From: an uncultured Flavobacteriales bacterium
GTDB lineage: Bacteria > Bacteroidota > Bacteroidia > Flavobacteriales > Crocinitomicaceae
Assembly: GCA_946478775.1 (NCBI GenBank)
Contig: CAMLDR010000199.1
Coordinates: forward strand, 1-7,486
DNA length: 7,486 nt
Direction of reading: 5' to 3'
Shown here: piece after piece, positions 1-5,569 of the stretch
Position numbering within the stretch: the stretch's first letter is position 1
How the letters are laid out: the number at the start of each line of letters is the position of its first letter
Program-made: the position numbers and the translations under genes
Notes under the pieces: generated by a model
Database searches by the model: none
What the model was told of the DNA's origin: nothing
What the model saw: the letters and a program-made list of their open reading frames with translations, nothing else

Positions 1-44
1 TAATTGACTGACATCTCTATAGAAATCAATTAAAAAATCAGATC

Positions 45-755
45 ATGAAAACAATCACATTTATCGCAGCTTTATTTCTGACAGGAATAACTTTTGCACA
101 AAACACCTTCGGCGATATCATCGGGACTTTTACTACTGCGGATAAGAAAGAAGGGATCTTCGGAGCCTATGCCGTAACAACCCGCGGAGACCAGGTTTTC
201 AAGGCCGTAACCGATGAAGACGGTAGATTCCGTATCTCCGCTGTTCCTGCGGGTACTTACAAAGTATTTTTCATTACAATCGAAGGTGATACAACTTATG
301 CTCGTGAAGAGGTAGATGTTGCACCGGACGGATATGGAAACACCGGTATTGTTGCTCAATCAAAAATTAATGAATTGGATGAGTTTAAAGTGGTTGCCGG
401 ACCACCAAGTCTGAGACTGGGAGTAACTCCTGAAATCAAACTAACAAAAAAAGACATCGTTCACATGCCGGTAAAATTCGATGCGAAGCAAATGGTGGCA
501 TCCATGACTTCAGATGTAAAACTAACCGATGACGGAGAATTAATCTTTCGTGGAGCACGCAAAGGAGATGTTATCAGCTACATCGACGGAGTGAAAATGA
601 ACGATGTTCAAAATGTGCCGAGTGCTGCTTTGGGATATGTGATGGTTTACTCCGGAGCAATTCCGGCAAAATACGGGGATACTACCGGCGGAGTGGTGGT
701 AATGGAAACGTTGAGCTACTTCGATCTGTTGAGAGAATACAATAACAGACCATAA
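45..755 (+). CDS. Exported carboxypeptidase-regulatory-like and TonB-plug domain protein without a beta-barrel
   Basis: The 236-residue product starts with a signal peptide (residues 1-19, cleavage likely after TFA-Q). Residues about 22-90 look like a carboxypeptidase regulatory-like beta-sandwich (VTDEDGRFRISAVPAGTYKV). Residues about 140-222 look like a TonB-dependent receptor plug, with FRGARKGDVISYIDGVKM and a closing GDTTGGVVVMET. In SusC-type receptors these two modules precede a 22-strand barrel of several hundred residues; here the protein stops 14 residues after the plug. The reading frame is intact and ends with TAA, and only about 80 bp separate it from the next structure, so no barrel fragment follows. 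It is therefore probably a genuine short periplasmic or outer-membrane-associated protein rather than a recent truncation. ATG at 45 is the only start that gives the signal peptide; no clear ribosome binding site is seen. The precise role is unknown. Confidence 0.85.
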   Translation: MKTITFIAALFLTGITFAQNTFGDIIGTFTTADKKEGIFGAYAVTTRGDQVFKAVTDEDGRFRISAVPAGTYKVFFITIEGDTTYAREEVDVAPDGYGNTGIVAQSKINELDEFKVVAGPPSLRLGVTPEIKLTKKDIVHMPVKFDAKQMVASMTSDVKLTDDGELIFRGARKGDVISYIDGVKMNDVQNVPSAALGYVMVYSGAIPAKYGDTTGGVVVMETLSYFDLLREYNNRP

Positions 756-757
756 GA

Positions 758-796
758 GAAAGCACTGCTTTCGATAATCCGTCAGTCATGGCGGAT
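758..796 (+). terminator. Two consecutive hairpins after the plug-domain gene
   Basis: Immediately after the TAA of the upstream gene, GAAAGC (758-763) pairs with GCTTTC (767-772) across a 3-nt loop. Next, 777-784 (ATCCGTCA) pairs with 789-796 (TGGCGGAT), with one G-T wobble and a 4-nt loop. Neither is followed by a T run on the + strand, so classical intrinsic termination is doubtful. The position between convergent genes suggests an RNA 3'-end structure. Confidence 0.3.
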
Positions 797-801
797 CGAT
801 T

Positions 802-834
802 AAAAAAACGGTTGGGGCGCGATTAATCGCGCCC
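802..834 (-). terminator. Perfect 20-bp GC-rich palindrome with T run, probable terminator of the ancestral manC end
   Basis: Positions 815-834 read GGGCGCGATTAATCGCGCCC, identical to their own reverse complement. Read on the minus strand the palindrome lies 3 nt after the stop codon of the orphan manC 3' end. It is followed, after 6 nt, by seven T residues (complement of the A run at 802-808). That geometry fits an intrinsic terminator for leftward transcription. The GC-rich arms could also belong to a dispersed palindromic repeat family; only a genome-wide count would tell. Confidence 0.5.
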
Positions 835-837
835 TTA

Positions 838-933
838 CTATTTCGGGAAAAACTCCGGGCTCGTCTCTTCCATCGGAGCCATGTATTTCTTCAGATTCTG
901 TTCGTCGTGCTGGTTCAGGATCATCAGCATATT
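838..933 (-). pseudogene. Orphan 3' end of manC (31 codons plus stop), left-hand copy of a 96-bp direct repeat
   Basis: Translating the minus strand from 933 gives NMLMILNQHDEQNLKKYMAP followed by MEETSPEFFPK and a TAG stop. This matches residues 332-362 of the complete ManC at 2154-3242, except Q353 to E and G358 to E. At DNA level 871-933 is identical to 2187-2249 (63 bp), while 838-870 differs from 2154-2186 at eight of 33 positions. Homology ends abruptly at 933/934. The fragment has no upstream part and no start that would give a functional enzyme. It is best read as the original end of the manC gene, displaced from its body by insertion of the segment to its right, because the terminator-like palindrome sits directly behind it. 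Confidence 0.85.
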
Positions 934-939
934 TTAATT

Positions 940-1251
940 CTACTCAATAATATTACTATTTATTCCCGCCCAAGGTGCTGAGGGTAAAACTATACACTTT
1001 TTCAACTCTATTCTTGGATTAAGAGAATTAACCGGGTCACTATTCAATAGCTGAATTATCTGTTGAATCTCAACTAATGCATCAGCAACGTTAGTATTGG
1101 GTTTCCAAACAGCATTCGACGGTAAAAGAGTTCTAGTTTTTTGACCAAACTCATTCGTTGTCGTCCATGCATTATAATATCCTTTACTAATCAATATTCT
1201 TTTGATTTCTTCCTCTTTACTTGAAACTTCAAATATTATTACTGAGTTCAT
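940..1251 (-). CDS. Small protein with a possible Cas2/VapD/SinR-like ferredoxin fold
   Basis: The 103-residue product is the last gene of the three-gene insert operon. Its pattern is a first beta strand (NSVIIFEVS), a helix (SKEEEIKRILISKGYYNAW), a strand with LLPSNAVWKP, a long helix (VADALVEIQQIIQLLNSD) and a last strand ending in CIVLPSAPWAGI. This order, with a W after the second strand and a terminal strand followed by WAGI, resembles Cas2/SinR-like proteins of the VapD superfamily. The usual acidic residue after strand 1 of active Cas2 nucleases (YDxxD) is not present; only E8 is near. There is no cas1 and no CRISPR array. Start ATG at 1251 lies 5 bp after the upstream stop, so translation is probably coupled; no Shine-Dalgarno is seen. 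The fold call is by eye and moderate at best; the function is unknown. Confidence 0.7.
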   Translation of the reverse strand: MNSVIIFEVSSKEEEIKRILISKGYYNAWTTTNEFGQKTRTLLPSNAVWKPNTNVADALVEIQQIIQLLNSDPVNSLNPRIELKKCIVLPSAPWAGINSNIIE

Positions 1252-1256
1252 GAGTG

Positions 1257-1559
1257 TTATTTATTATTGAGATACTCTCTTCTTAAGAATGAAATCATTC
1301 CAAGAATATTACCAACTATTAGATCAACATATTGATTGCCTGCATTCCCTAGTCTTCGTTGAGAAATAAAACTTTCATATGAGTGAAAACCTCTAGATCT
1401 CATCGTATTGAGTAAATAATCAGGTTCAACAACAACTAAGAAATCATTCAAATTCTTAAGATCGTCAACTGTCTGAGTATTATTTAATAATCTTTCTTCT
1501 AATTGTACTAAAAAATTTTCTGTCAAATTAGAATTCTTTGCCTCTCCCATTACAATCAT
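1257..1559 (-). CDS. 100-residue protein of unknown function, middle gene of insert operon
   Basis: I do not recognise this family. The protein has no signal peptide or membrane segment and appears mostly helical: an amphipathic stretch (LTENFLVQLEERLLNNTQTVDDLKNLNDFL, residues about 12-41) and a second part with SRGFHSYESFISQRRLG (residues 55-71) and a hydrophobic helix VDLIVGNILGMISFLRREYL. Its ATG overlaps the TGA of the upstream gene in an ATGA arrangement, and the end of that gene supplies an AAAGGAG ribosome binding site, so the pair is translationally coupled. A second ATG three codons in could also be used. Tight packing on both sides says it works with the two-TM protein and the Cas2-like protein. 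Confidence 0.75.
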   Translation of the reverse strand: MIVMGEAKNSNLTENFLVQLEERLLNNTQTVDDLKNLNDFLVVVEPDYLLNTMRSRGFHSYESFISQRRLGNAGNQYVDLIVGNILGMISFLRREYLNNK

Positions 1560-2083
1560 TCTCCTTTTTGTTCGTTTGTACCTTTTCTCTGTTTTTGAGA
1601 TAAATCATGCTCTGTTTGAATCTCACCAACTAGTCGTTTCGCCTCACCTAGATGTTGATTAATTTGGGTTTCCAATTCCTTAAAATTATCATCTAAATAT
1701 TGTTTAGTTTCATTCTTTGCTCTAACTGCAACAGAGATATTTATCAATAATAGCAAAGTGATTACGATAGCTCCAAAAGCATACAAATCATCGAATCGCT
1801 GATTTATCGAACTTATCTTCTCATTATATATATTTCGCTCATTCAATAAATTCTCTTGTAAACTATCAATCTTATCTATTGTCTCATTTACGTTTTTTGA
1901 ATGCGGATTGTCCTTTGAAAAAAGAGAATCTTTTGAGTCGATCAAATAAACAGGATGTATATTATGATTTTCGACCTTCAAAGGAACAGAATTTCCTATT
2001 ACCAAATAAACAATTAATGCTAAAATTATTCCAAATAAAACTCCCCAAAGAATTTTAGGATCAGAAACATCTTTAAATCTCAT
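1556..2083 (-). CDS. Two-TM coiled-coil membrane protein, first gene of insert operon
   Basis: The 175-residue protein has a short N-terminal tail, a membrane helix at about 11-30 (ILWGVLFGIILALIVYLVIG), a hydrophilic loop at 31-99 whose second half (65-98) looks coiled-coil, a second helix at about 100-119 (LYAFGAIVITLLLLINISVA), and a charged C-terminal tail (121-175) with another heptad-like stretch (127-160). By the positive-inside rule both ends are probably cytoplasmic and the loop periplasmic. No enzymatic motif is visible. It overlaps the next gene by 4 bp. ATG at 2083 is preceded by an AT-rich leader without a clear Shine-Dalgarno. Such small membrane proteins next to cytoplasmic partners occur in toxin or effector modules, but nothing here proves that; family unrecognised. 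Confidence 0.75.
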   Translation of the reverse strand: MRFKDVSDPKILWGVLFGIILALIVYLVIGNSVPLKVENHNIHPVYLIDSKDSLFSKDNPHSKNVNETIDKIDSLQENLLNERNIYNEKISSINQRFDDLYAFGAIVITLLLLINISVAVRAKNETKQYLDDNFKELETQINQHLGEAKRLVGEIQTEHDLSQKQRKGTNEQKGE

Positions 2084-2099
2084 CTAATAAAAATAATAC

Positions 2100-2131
2100 A
2101 AAAACGAGAATTTCACAAATTACTTTACTCG
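2100..2131 (-). terminator. Weak terminator-like hairpin between manC and the insert operon
   Basis: On the minus strand, CGAG (2131-2128) and AATTT (2121-2117) pair with AAATT (2113-2109) and CTCG (2108-2105), with a 6-nt bulge and a 3-nt loop. Five T residues (2104-2100) follow directly. It lies 23 nt after the manC stop and 17 nt before the start of the two-TM gene. If functional it would separate the insert operon from manC transcription, leaving little room for a new promoter. Confidence 0.3.
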
Positions 2132-2153
2132 ACAATCTGTTTAACCAGAACCT

Positions 2154-2249
2154 TTATTTAGGAAAGAATCCCGGGCTCGTTTCTTGCATCGGAGCCATGT
2201 ATTTCTTCAGATTCTGTTCGTCGTGCTGGTTCAGGATCATCAGCATATT
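2154..2249 (-). repeat. Right-hand copy of the 96-bp direct repeat (active manC 3' end)
   Basis: This copy forms the last 31 codons and TAA stop of the complete manC. Positions 2187-2249 are identical to 871-933. The final 33 nt (2154-2186) carry eight differences from 838-870: three synonymous sense codons in P361, F360 and F359, a stop change (TAG/TAA), two changes in G358, one synonymous change in E354 and one change in Q353. Under the insertion model this end was brought in by the element. Confidence 0.85.
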
Positions 2250-3242
2250 GTCTGACTCCACTATAATGTAATTCTCCAGTCCCTGGATCAAAGCAAGCTT
2301 GTTATTTGGAAGATTGACGATACAATTTTCAGAGTTTATCATGTGTACGTTTTCTCCAATAACAGCATTTCCATTGTAATCTTTTTCCAGGTGTGAATAC
2401 AAACTTCCCCAGGTCCCCAAATCGGACCAATCGAAATTGGACAAGACCACATCTACGTTCTTCGCATTTTCCATCACTGCAAAATCGATCGAAATATCTT
2501 CACAGGCTGCAAAAGAAGCATTCACATACGACTGTTCTTGCGGAGTATTGTATTTCTGTGATTGATCGGTGAACAAATGGAACAATTCCGGTTTGAACTT
2601 TTCAAGCGCATTCAAAATGGTTTTTGCACGCCAGATAAAAATTCCGGAGTTCCAGTAATAATTTCCGCTTCTCAGGAAAATTTCAGCCAGTTCACGATTC
2701 GGTTTCTCTGTAAAATGCTTCACGTCTTTCACCTGTCCGGGAAGAATATCGCCATCTTCTACAAACTCAATATACCCGTAACCGGTATCAGGCCGTGTTG
2801 GCTTAATTCCCAAGGTTACCAAACGATCTTCTTTATTCGCTGTGGAAATGGCCGTATGGACGATCTCGGTGAATTTATCTTCTTTCAGGATCAAATGATC
2901 GGAAGGAGCAACAACTAAAGTTGCATTCGGATTGATTGCATGGATCTTTGCAGCTGCGTAGGTAATACACGGAGCCGTATTCTTTCTTTCCGGTTCTGTC
3001 AGGATCTGTCCGTCACTCAGCTCAGGAAGCTGTTCTTTCACCAAAGAGAAGTAATTTGCGTTGGTCACAATGTATATATTCTCAGCCGGAGCAATGTGCA
3101 ATAAACGCTCAAAAGTCATTCTCAGTAGCGATTTCCCTATTCCAAGTACATCCAGGAATTGCTTGGGGCGCTGAACAGTAGACATAGGCCAAAAACGGCT
3201 GCCGATCCCACCGGCCATGATAACGCAGTAATTATCTTTCAT
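2154..3242 (-). CDS. manC: Mannose-1-phosphate guanylyltransferase
   Basis: The 362-residue enzyme transfers GMP from GTP to mannose 1-phosphate, giving GDP-mannose for glycans and polysaccharides in the cytoplasm. The nucleotidyltransferase signature MAGGIGSRFWPMS lies at residues 9-21 with RPKQ at 25-28. Further family motifs are TEPERKNTAPC (82-92), APSDHLI (112-118), FTEKPN (177-182), WNSGIF (197-202), SIDFAVME (251-258) and the WSDLGTW block (272-278). It is the single-domain form without the C-terminal isomerase domain. ATG at 3242 overlaps the end of the SprT-like gene by 11 bp, so the two are cotranscribed. Its last 31 codons are duplicated at 838-933, and the segment between the copies appears inserted, so its terminal eleven codons are probably of foreign origin while still coding for a normal end. 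Confidence 0.93.
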   Translation of the reverse strand: MKDNYCVIMAGGIGSRFWPMSTVQRPKQFLDVLGIGKSLLRMTFERLLHIAPAENIYIVTNANYFSLVKEQLPELSDGQILTEPERKNTAPCITYAAAKIHAINPNATLVVAPSDHLILKEDKFTEIVHTAISTANKEDRLVTLGIKPTRPDTGYGYIEFVEDGDILPGQVKDVKHFTEKPNRELAEIFLRSGNYYWNSGIFIWRAKTILNALEKFKPELFHLFTDQSQKYNTPQEQSYVNASFAACEDISIDFAVMENAKNVDVVLSNFDWSDLGTWGSLYSHLEKDYNGNAVIGENVHMINSENCIVNLPNNKLALIQGLENYIIVESDNMLMILNQHDEQNLKKYMAPMQETSPGFFPK

Positions 3243-3930
3243 TTGTGTTTTCTAAAAGTTGAACAGTAGCAAGAGAATGAATTAAGAACTGACGTTTCGA
3301 AGGCACTTCGGTACATAAAAAGCGAGTACGTCTCAATTCCCCTTTCACAAAGGTTTTTCCCTGCAAAACAAAAATAGCATTTTTTGGAATTTCTTCAAGA
3401 ATAATCTCCCCGCCTTCCCGCTTGTCGTATTGTCTCAAAACACGCGATAATTGGGTGTCCGTGCAGGAAGAAGCTTTCATGTTCGTTAAACTCGTCATCA
3501 AAGCAATTTCAATATCCTTCGGAAGGAGTCCCGTTTGAATAGCCGGCCACAATAACTTCCGGAATTCGGACTTCCATTCTTCACCATGCGGCTTGATTCG
3601 GAAACCAAATTGGAGATAAACACGCAGATGAGCAAATTCATGAAGTGTGGTGATCAAAAAATTGTACGGATTTAAATTTCCATTGACCGATATCCGGTGG
3701 AATGTTTCCCCCTGCTGCGGAGCACGATAGTCTCCCAATTTCGTGGACCGCGGATTGGTAATTGCAAAACGCACCGGGTGACTGAGCAATAAATCTGCCG
3801 CCATTTCCTCAAAACCGTTGGGTAGATAAGGCTTCAATTGCTGAATATACTTTTCCTTCTTCGTTTGTTTTTCTTTCACTGATGCAAAGTTAAGTTGATT
3901 TTCCAATCCCCGTTTTCGGAAAGCCAACAA
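3232..3930 (-). CDS. SprT-like zinc metalloprotease-fold protein
   Basis: The product is 232 residues from ATG at 3930. The zinc-binding HEFAH lies at 97-101, preceded by the strand and helix NPYNFLITTL and followed by KPHGEEW (113-119), the typical third-ligand region of SprT/Spartan-like domains. The C-terminal part (C156, C206, RTRFLCTE) resembles the family's zinc-ribbon-like tail, but the cysteines are too few for a full ribbon. The family includes DNA-protein crosslink proteases; the substrate here is unknown. The start is uncertain: the first 17 residues look non-conserved, GTG at 3879 (V18) is possible, and a consensus-like -7 box lies just before it. The gene overlaps manC by 11 bp, so they form an operon. 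It diverges from mlaE. Confidence 0.82.
   Translation of the reverse strand: MLAFRKRGLENQLNFASVKEKQTKKEKYIQQLKPYLPNGFEEMAADLLLSHPVRFAITNPRSTKLGDYRAPQQGETFHRISVNGNLNPYNFLITTLHEFAHLRVYLQFGFRIKPHGEEWKSEFRKLLWPAIQTGLLPKDIEIALMTSLTNMKASSCTDTQLSRVLRQYDKREGGEIILEEIPKNAIFVLQGKTFVKGELRRTRFLCTEVPSKRQFLIHSLATVQLLENTNER
3885..3892 (-). promoter_or_regulatory. Bacteroidota -7 promoter box (TAnnTTTG) for the sprT-like/manC operon
   Basis: The minus strand reads TAACTTTG, an exact match to the Bacteroidota sigma-A consensus TAnnTTTG. It lies 5 nt upstream of an in-frame GTG (3879-3877). I see no clear TTTG -33 element at the expected distance. If it is real, the transcript starts almost at the GTG and the ATG at 3930 cannot be used from this promoter. 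Confidence 0.35.
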
Positions 3931-3959
3931 GTTATGAATCAGTTGAAGTGAACAAGTCC

Positions 3960-4039
3960 GAATTGAAAATTGAAAAGAAATTCATAAGTATAAAAAGAGA
4001 TTCCGGTCTTTTCAATTCTCAATTCTCAATTTTCAATTG
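3960..4039. repeat. Heptamer array forming an inverted repeat in the divergent intergenic region
   Basis: Positions 4012-4039 are four head-to-tail 7-mers: TCAATTC, TCAATTC, TCAATTT and TCAATTG. Two inverted copies, GAATTGA and AAATTGA, lie at 3960-3973. The 13 bp at 3961-3973 are an exact reverse complement of 4026-4038. The array sits between the divergent sprT-like and mlaE genes, just before the mlaE start. Confidence 0.8.
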
Positions 4040-4064
4040 TTTTTCTTTTAACTTTATATCCGAA

Positions 4065-4805
4065 ATGGGGGTAATACAAAATATAGGCAAGTATTTCATG
4101 ATGATGTGGATCGTGTTTTCAAAGCCAGAAAAATGGAGAATATTCCGCAGACGTTTTTTTGAAGAAATGGAATTGATTGGGATTAAATCCATTCCGATCG
4201 TTGCATTGATGTCTGCATTTATGGGAGCTGTAATTGCATTGCAGACTGCTTCAAACATGGACAATCCGCTGCTGCCTACTTACACGGTTGGGTACATTAC
4301 CCGTTCATCAACCATATTGGAATTCTCCCCAACCATTATTTCGTTGATCCTTGCCGGAAAGGTAGGTTCGAACATAGCCTCTGAAGTCGGGACCATGCGT
4401 GTTACCGAGCAAATCGATGCCCTCGAAATTATGGGTGTAAACTCCCTGAGTTACCTCGTACTTCCAAAAGTTACTTCCGCCATGATCTTTTTCCCGGTAC
4501 TGATTATTTTCTCTATCGGCTTAAGTTTGATCGGCGGCTGGTTATCATTAAAACTTTCCGGACTTTCATCTACCGAAACCTATATTTACGGAATCCGCTT
4601 CTTTTACAGGGATAGTGATATTGTTTACGCATTAAGCAAAACCGTGGTATTTGCATTCCTGATCACGTCAATCGCATCTTTCAAAGGATACTATACAAAA
4701 GGTGGATCATTGGATGTAGGTAAATCTTCCACGGAAGCAGTAGTCAGTTCCAGCGTTGCTATTTTGATCGCGAATTTCTTCCTAACTCAAATGTTCTTAT
4801 TGTAA
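4065..4805 (+). CDS. mlaE: MlaE-type ABC transporter permease (lipid transport)
   Basis: The 246-residue inner-membrane permease has about five hydrophobic segments and the hallmark conserved block EVGTMRVTEQIDALEIMGVN, followed by the family-typical YLVLPK. Members carry phospholipids between inner and outer membrane with an ATPase and an MCE-domain protein. The open frame extends upstream to 3948, but the extra 39 residues are encoded by the heptamer repeat array and look non-protein-like (SQFSIFNCFSFNF). ATG at 4065, giving MGVIQNIGKYFMMM, fits the usual family N-terminus. TAACTTTA at 4049-4056 is one base off a TAnnTTTG box but is very close to the ATG, so this start may be nearly leaderless. 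The stop overlaps the next ATG by one base (TAATG), showing translational coupling with mlaF. Confidence 0.9.
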   Translation: MGVIQNIGKYFMMMWIVFSKPEKWRIFRRRFFEEMELIGIKSIPIVALMSAFMGAVIALQTASNMDNPLLPTYTVGYITRSSTILEFSPTIISLILAGKVGSNIASEVGTMRVTEQIDALEIMGVNSLSYLVLPKVTSAMIFFPVLIIFSIGLSLIGGWLSLKLSGLSSTETYIYGIRFFYRDSDIVYALSKTVVFAFLITSIASFKGYYTKGGSLDVGKSSTEAVVSSSVAILIANFFLTQMFLL

Positions 4806-5569
4806 TGATTGAAGTTGTCAACATCAATAAAACTTTTGGAGATAGCCACATCCTGAAAGACGTCAGTGCTACCTTCGAAAAAGGAAAGGTAAACCTGATT
4901 ATCGGTCAGTCAGGCTCCGGAAAATCGGTGCTTGCAAAATGTATTGTGGGCCTGCATGAAGTGGATTCAGGCCAGGTCTTGTATGACGGAAGGGATTTTA
5001 CCAGAATGGACCGTATGTCACGCAAAGAAATCCGAAAGGAAATCGGGATGCTGTTCCAGGGATCTGCTCTTTTTGATTCCATGACTGTGGAGCAGAATAT
5101 CATGTTCCCTCTCACGATGTTTACCAAAATGAGCCGAAAAGAAATGCAGGAGCGTGTTGATTTTTGCCTGGAAAGAGTAAACCTTGCAGGAAAAAACGGA
5201 CTCTACCCGGCTGAATGTTCCGGAGGTATGCAGAAACGGATTGCCATTGCCCGAGCTATTTCCATGAACCCGAAGTACCTGTTTTGTGATGAACCGAATT
5301 CAGGGCTTGACCCGCAGACATCTATTCTGATCGATAACCTCATCCGGGAGATCACTCATGAATACGAGATCACTACTATTGTGATTACACACGATATGAA
5401 TTCCGTGATCGAGATCGGGGAAAGTGTGATTTTCATCAATAAAGGCCAGAATTGGTGGAACGGCGACCGCAAATCCATTATTACCACGGATAACCCGGAA
5501 ATCAACGATTTTGTCTTTGCTTCGGACTTTATGAAGGAGATTAAAGAGACCTTGAAGAACACGAAGTAA
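4805..5569 (+). CDS. mlaF: MlaF-type ABC transporter ATP-binding protein
   Basis: The 254-residue ATPase powers the MlaE permease. Walker A is GQSGSGKS (34-41), the Q-loop is Q85 in LFQGSALF, the signature is CSGGMQKR (138-145), Walker B is YLFCDEP (158-164) with catalytic E163, and the H-loop is H196 in ITHDMN. All catalytic elements are intact. The CSGGM signature and EPNSGLDP D-loop are typical of the Mla/Ttg2A subgroup. The ATG shares one base with the mlaE stop, and no Shine-Dalgarno precedes it. An MCE-domain (mlaD) gene would be expected next in many genomes but is not found; the following gene is an L,D-transpeptidase after a 119-bp gap with an inverted-repeat structure. Confidence 0.93.
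   Translation: MIEVVNINKTFGDSHILKDVSATFEKGKVNLIIGQSGSGKSVLAKCIVGLHEVDSGQVLYDGRDFTRMDRMSRKEIRKEIGMLFQGSALFDSMTVEQNIMFPLTMFTKMSRKEMQERVDFCLERVNLAGKNGLYPAECSGGMQKRIAIARAISMNPKYLFCDEPNSGLDPQTSILIDNLIREITHEYEITTIVITHDMNSVIEIGESVIFINKGQNWWNGDRKSIITTDNPEINDFVFASDFMKEIKETLKNTK

Larger units (their letters stand above)
838..2249. mobile_element. Putative inserted segment flanked by 96-bp direct repeats of the manC 3' end
   Basis: Two copies of the manC 3' end (838-933 and 2154-2249) bracket about 1.2 kb holding only three small minus-strand genes. Deleting one repeat plus the interior (1316 bp) would give an uninterrupted manC with its terminator, convergent with the plug-domain gene. The interior is clearly richer in A+T than the flanks: for example 1441-1500 is 25% G+C, while 2701-2760 within manC is 45%. 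No recombinase, transposase or terminal inverted repeat is visible, so mobility would need help in trans or the element is a remnant. Capture through homologous recombination at manC is the main alternative. Confidence 0.6.

Noticed and set aside
1..44. Promoter for the plug-domain gene
   Set aside because: No TAnnTTTG or TTTG element and no Shine-Dalgarno could be recognised in the 44 available bases.
940..1251. CRISPR adaptation gene cas2 in a CRISPR locus
   Set aside because: No cas1, no repeat-spacer array and no acidic active-site pattern; only fold-level similarity is suggested.
934..2153. Insertion sequence with terminal inverted repeats
   Set aside because: The ends next to 934 and 2153 show no matching inverted repeats and there is no transposase; the duplicated 96 bp is far longer than a usual target duplication.
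2562..2918. 118-codon open frame on the + strand
   Set aside because: It lies wholly inside manC, which has clear family motifs on the other strand; a shadow frame.
4012..4039. CRISPR-like or other spaced repeat array
   Set aside because: The 7-bp units are directly adjacent without spacers; it is a short tandem repeat.
3948..4064. N-terminal extension of the mlaE frame
   Set aside because: It is encoded by the heptamer repeat array and has no resemblance to permease N-termini; the start at 4065 fits.
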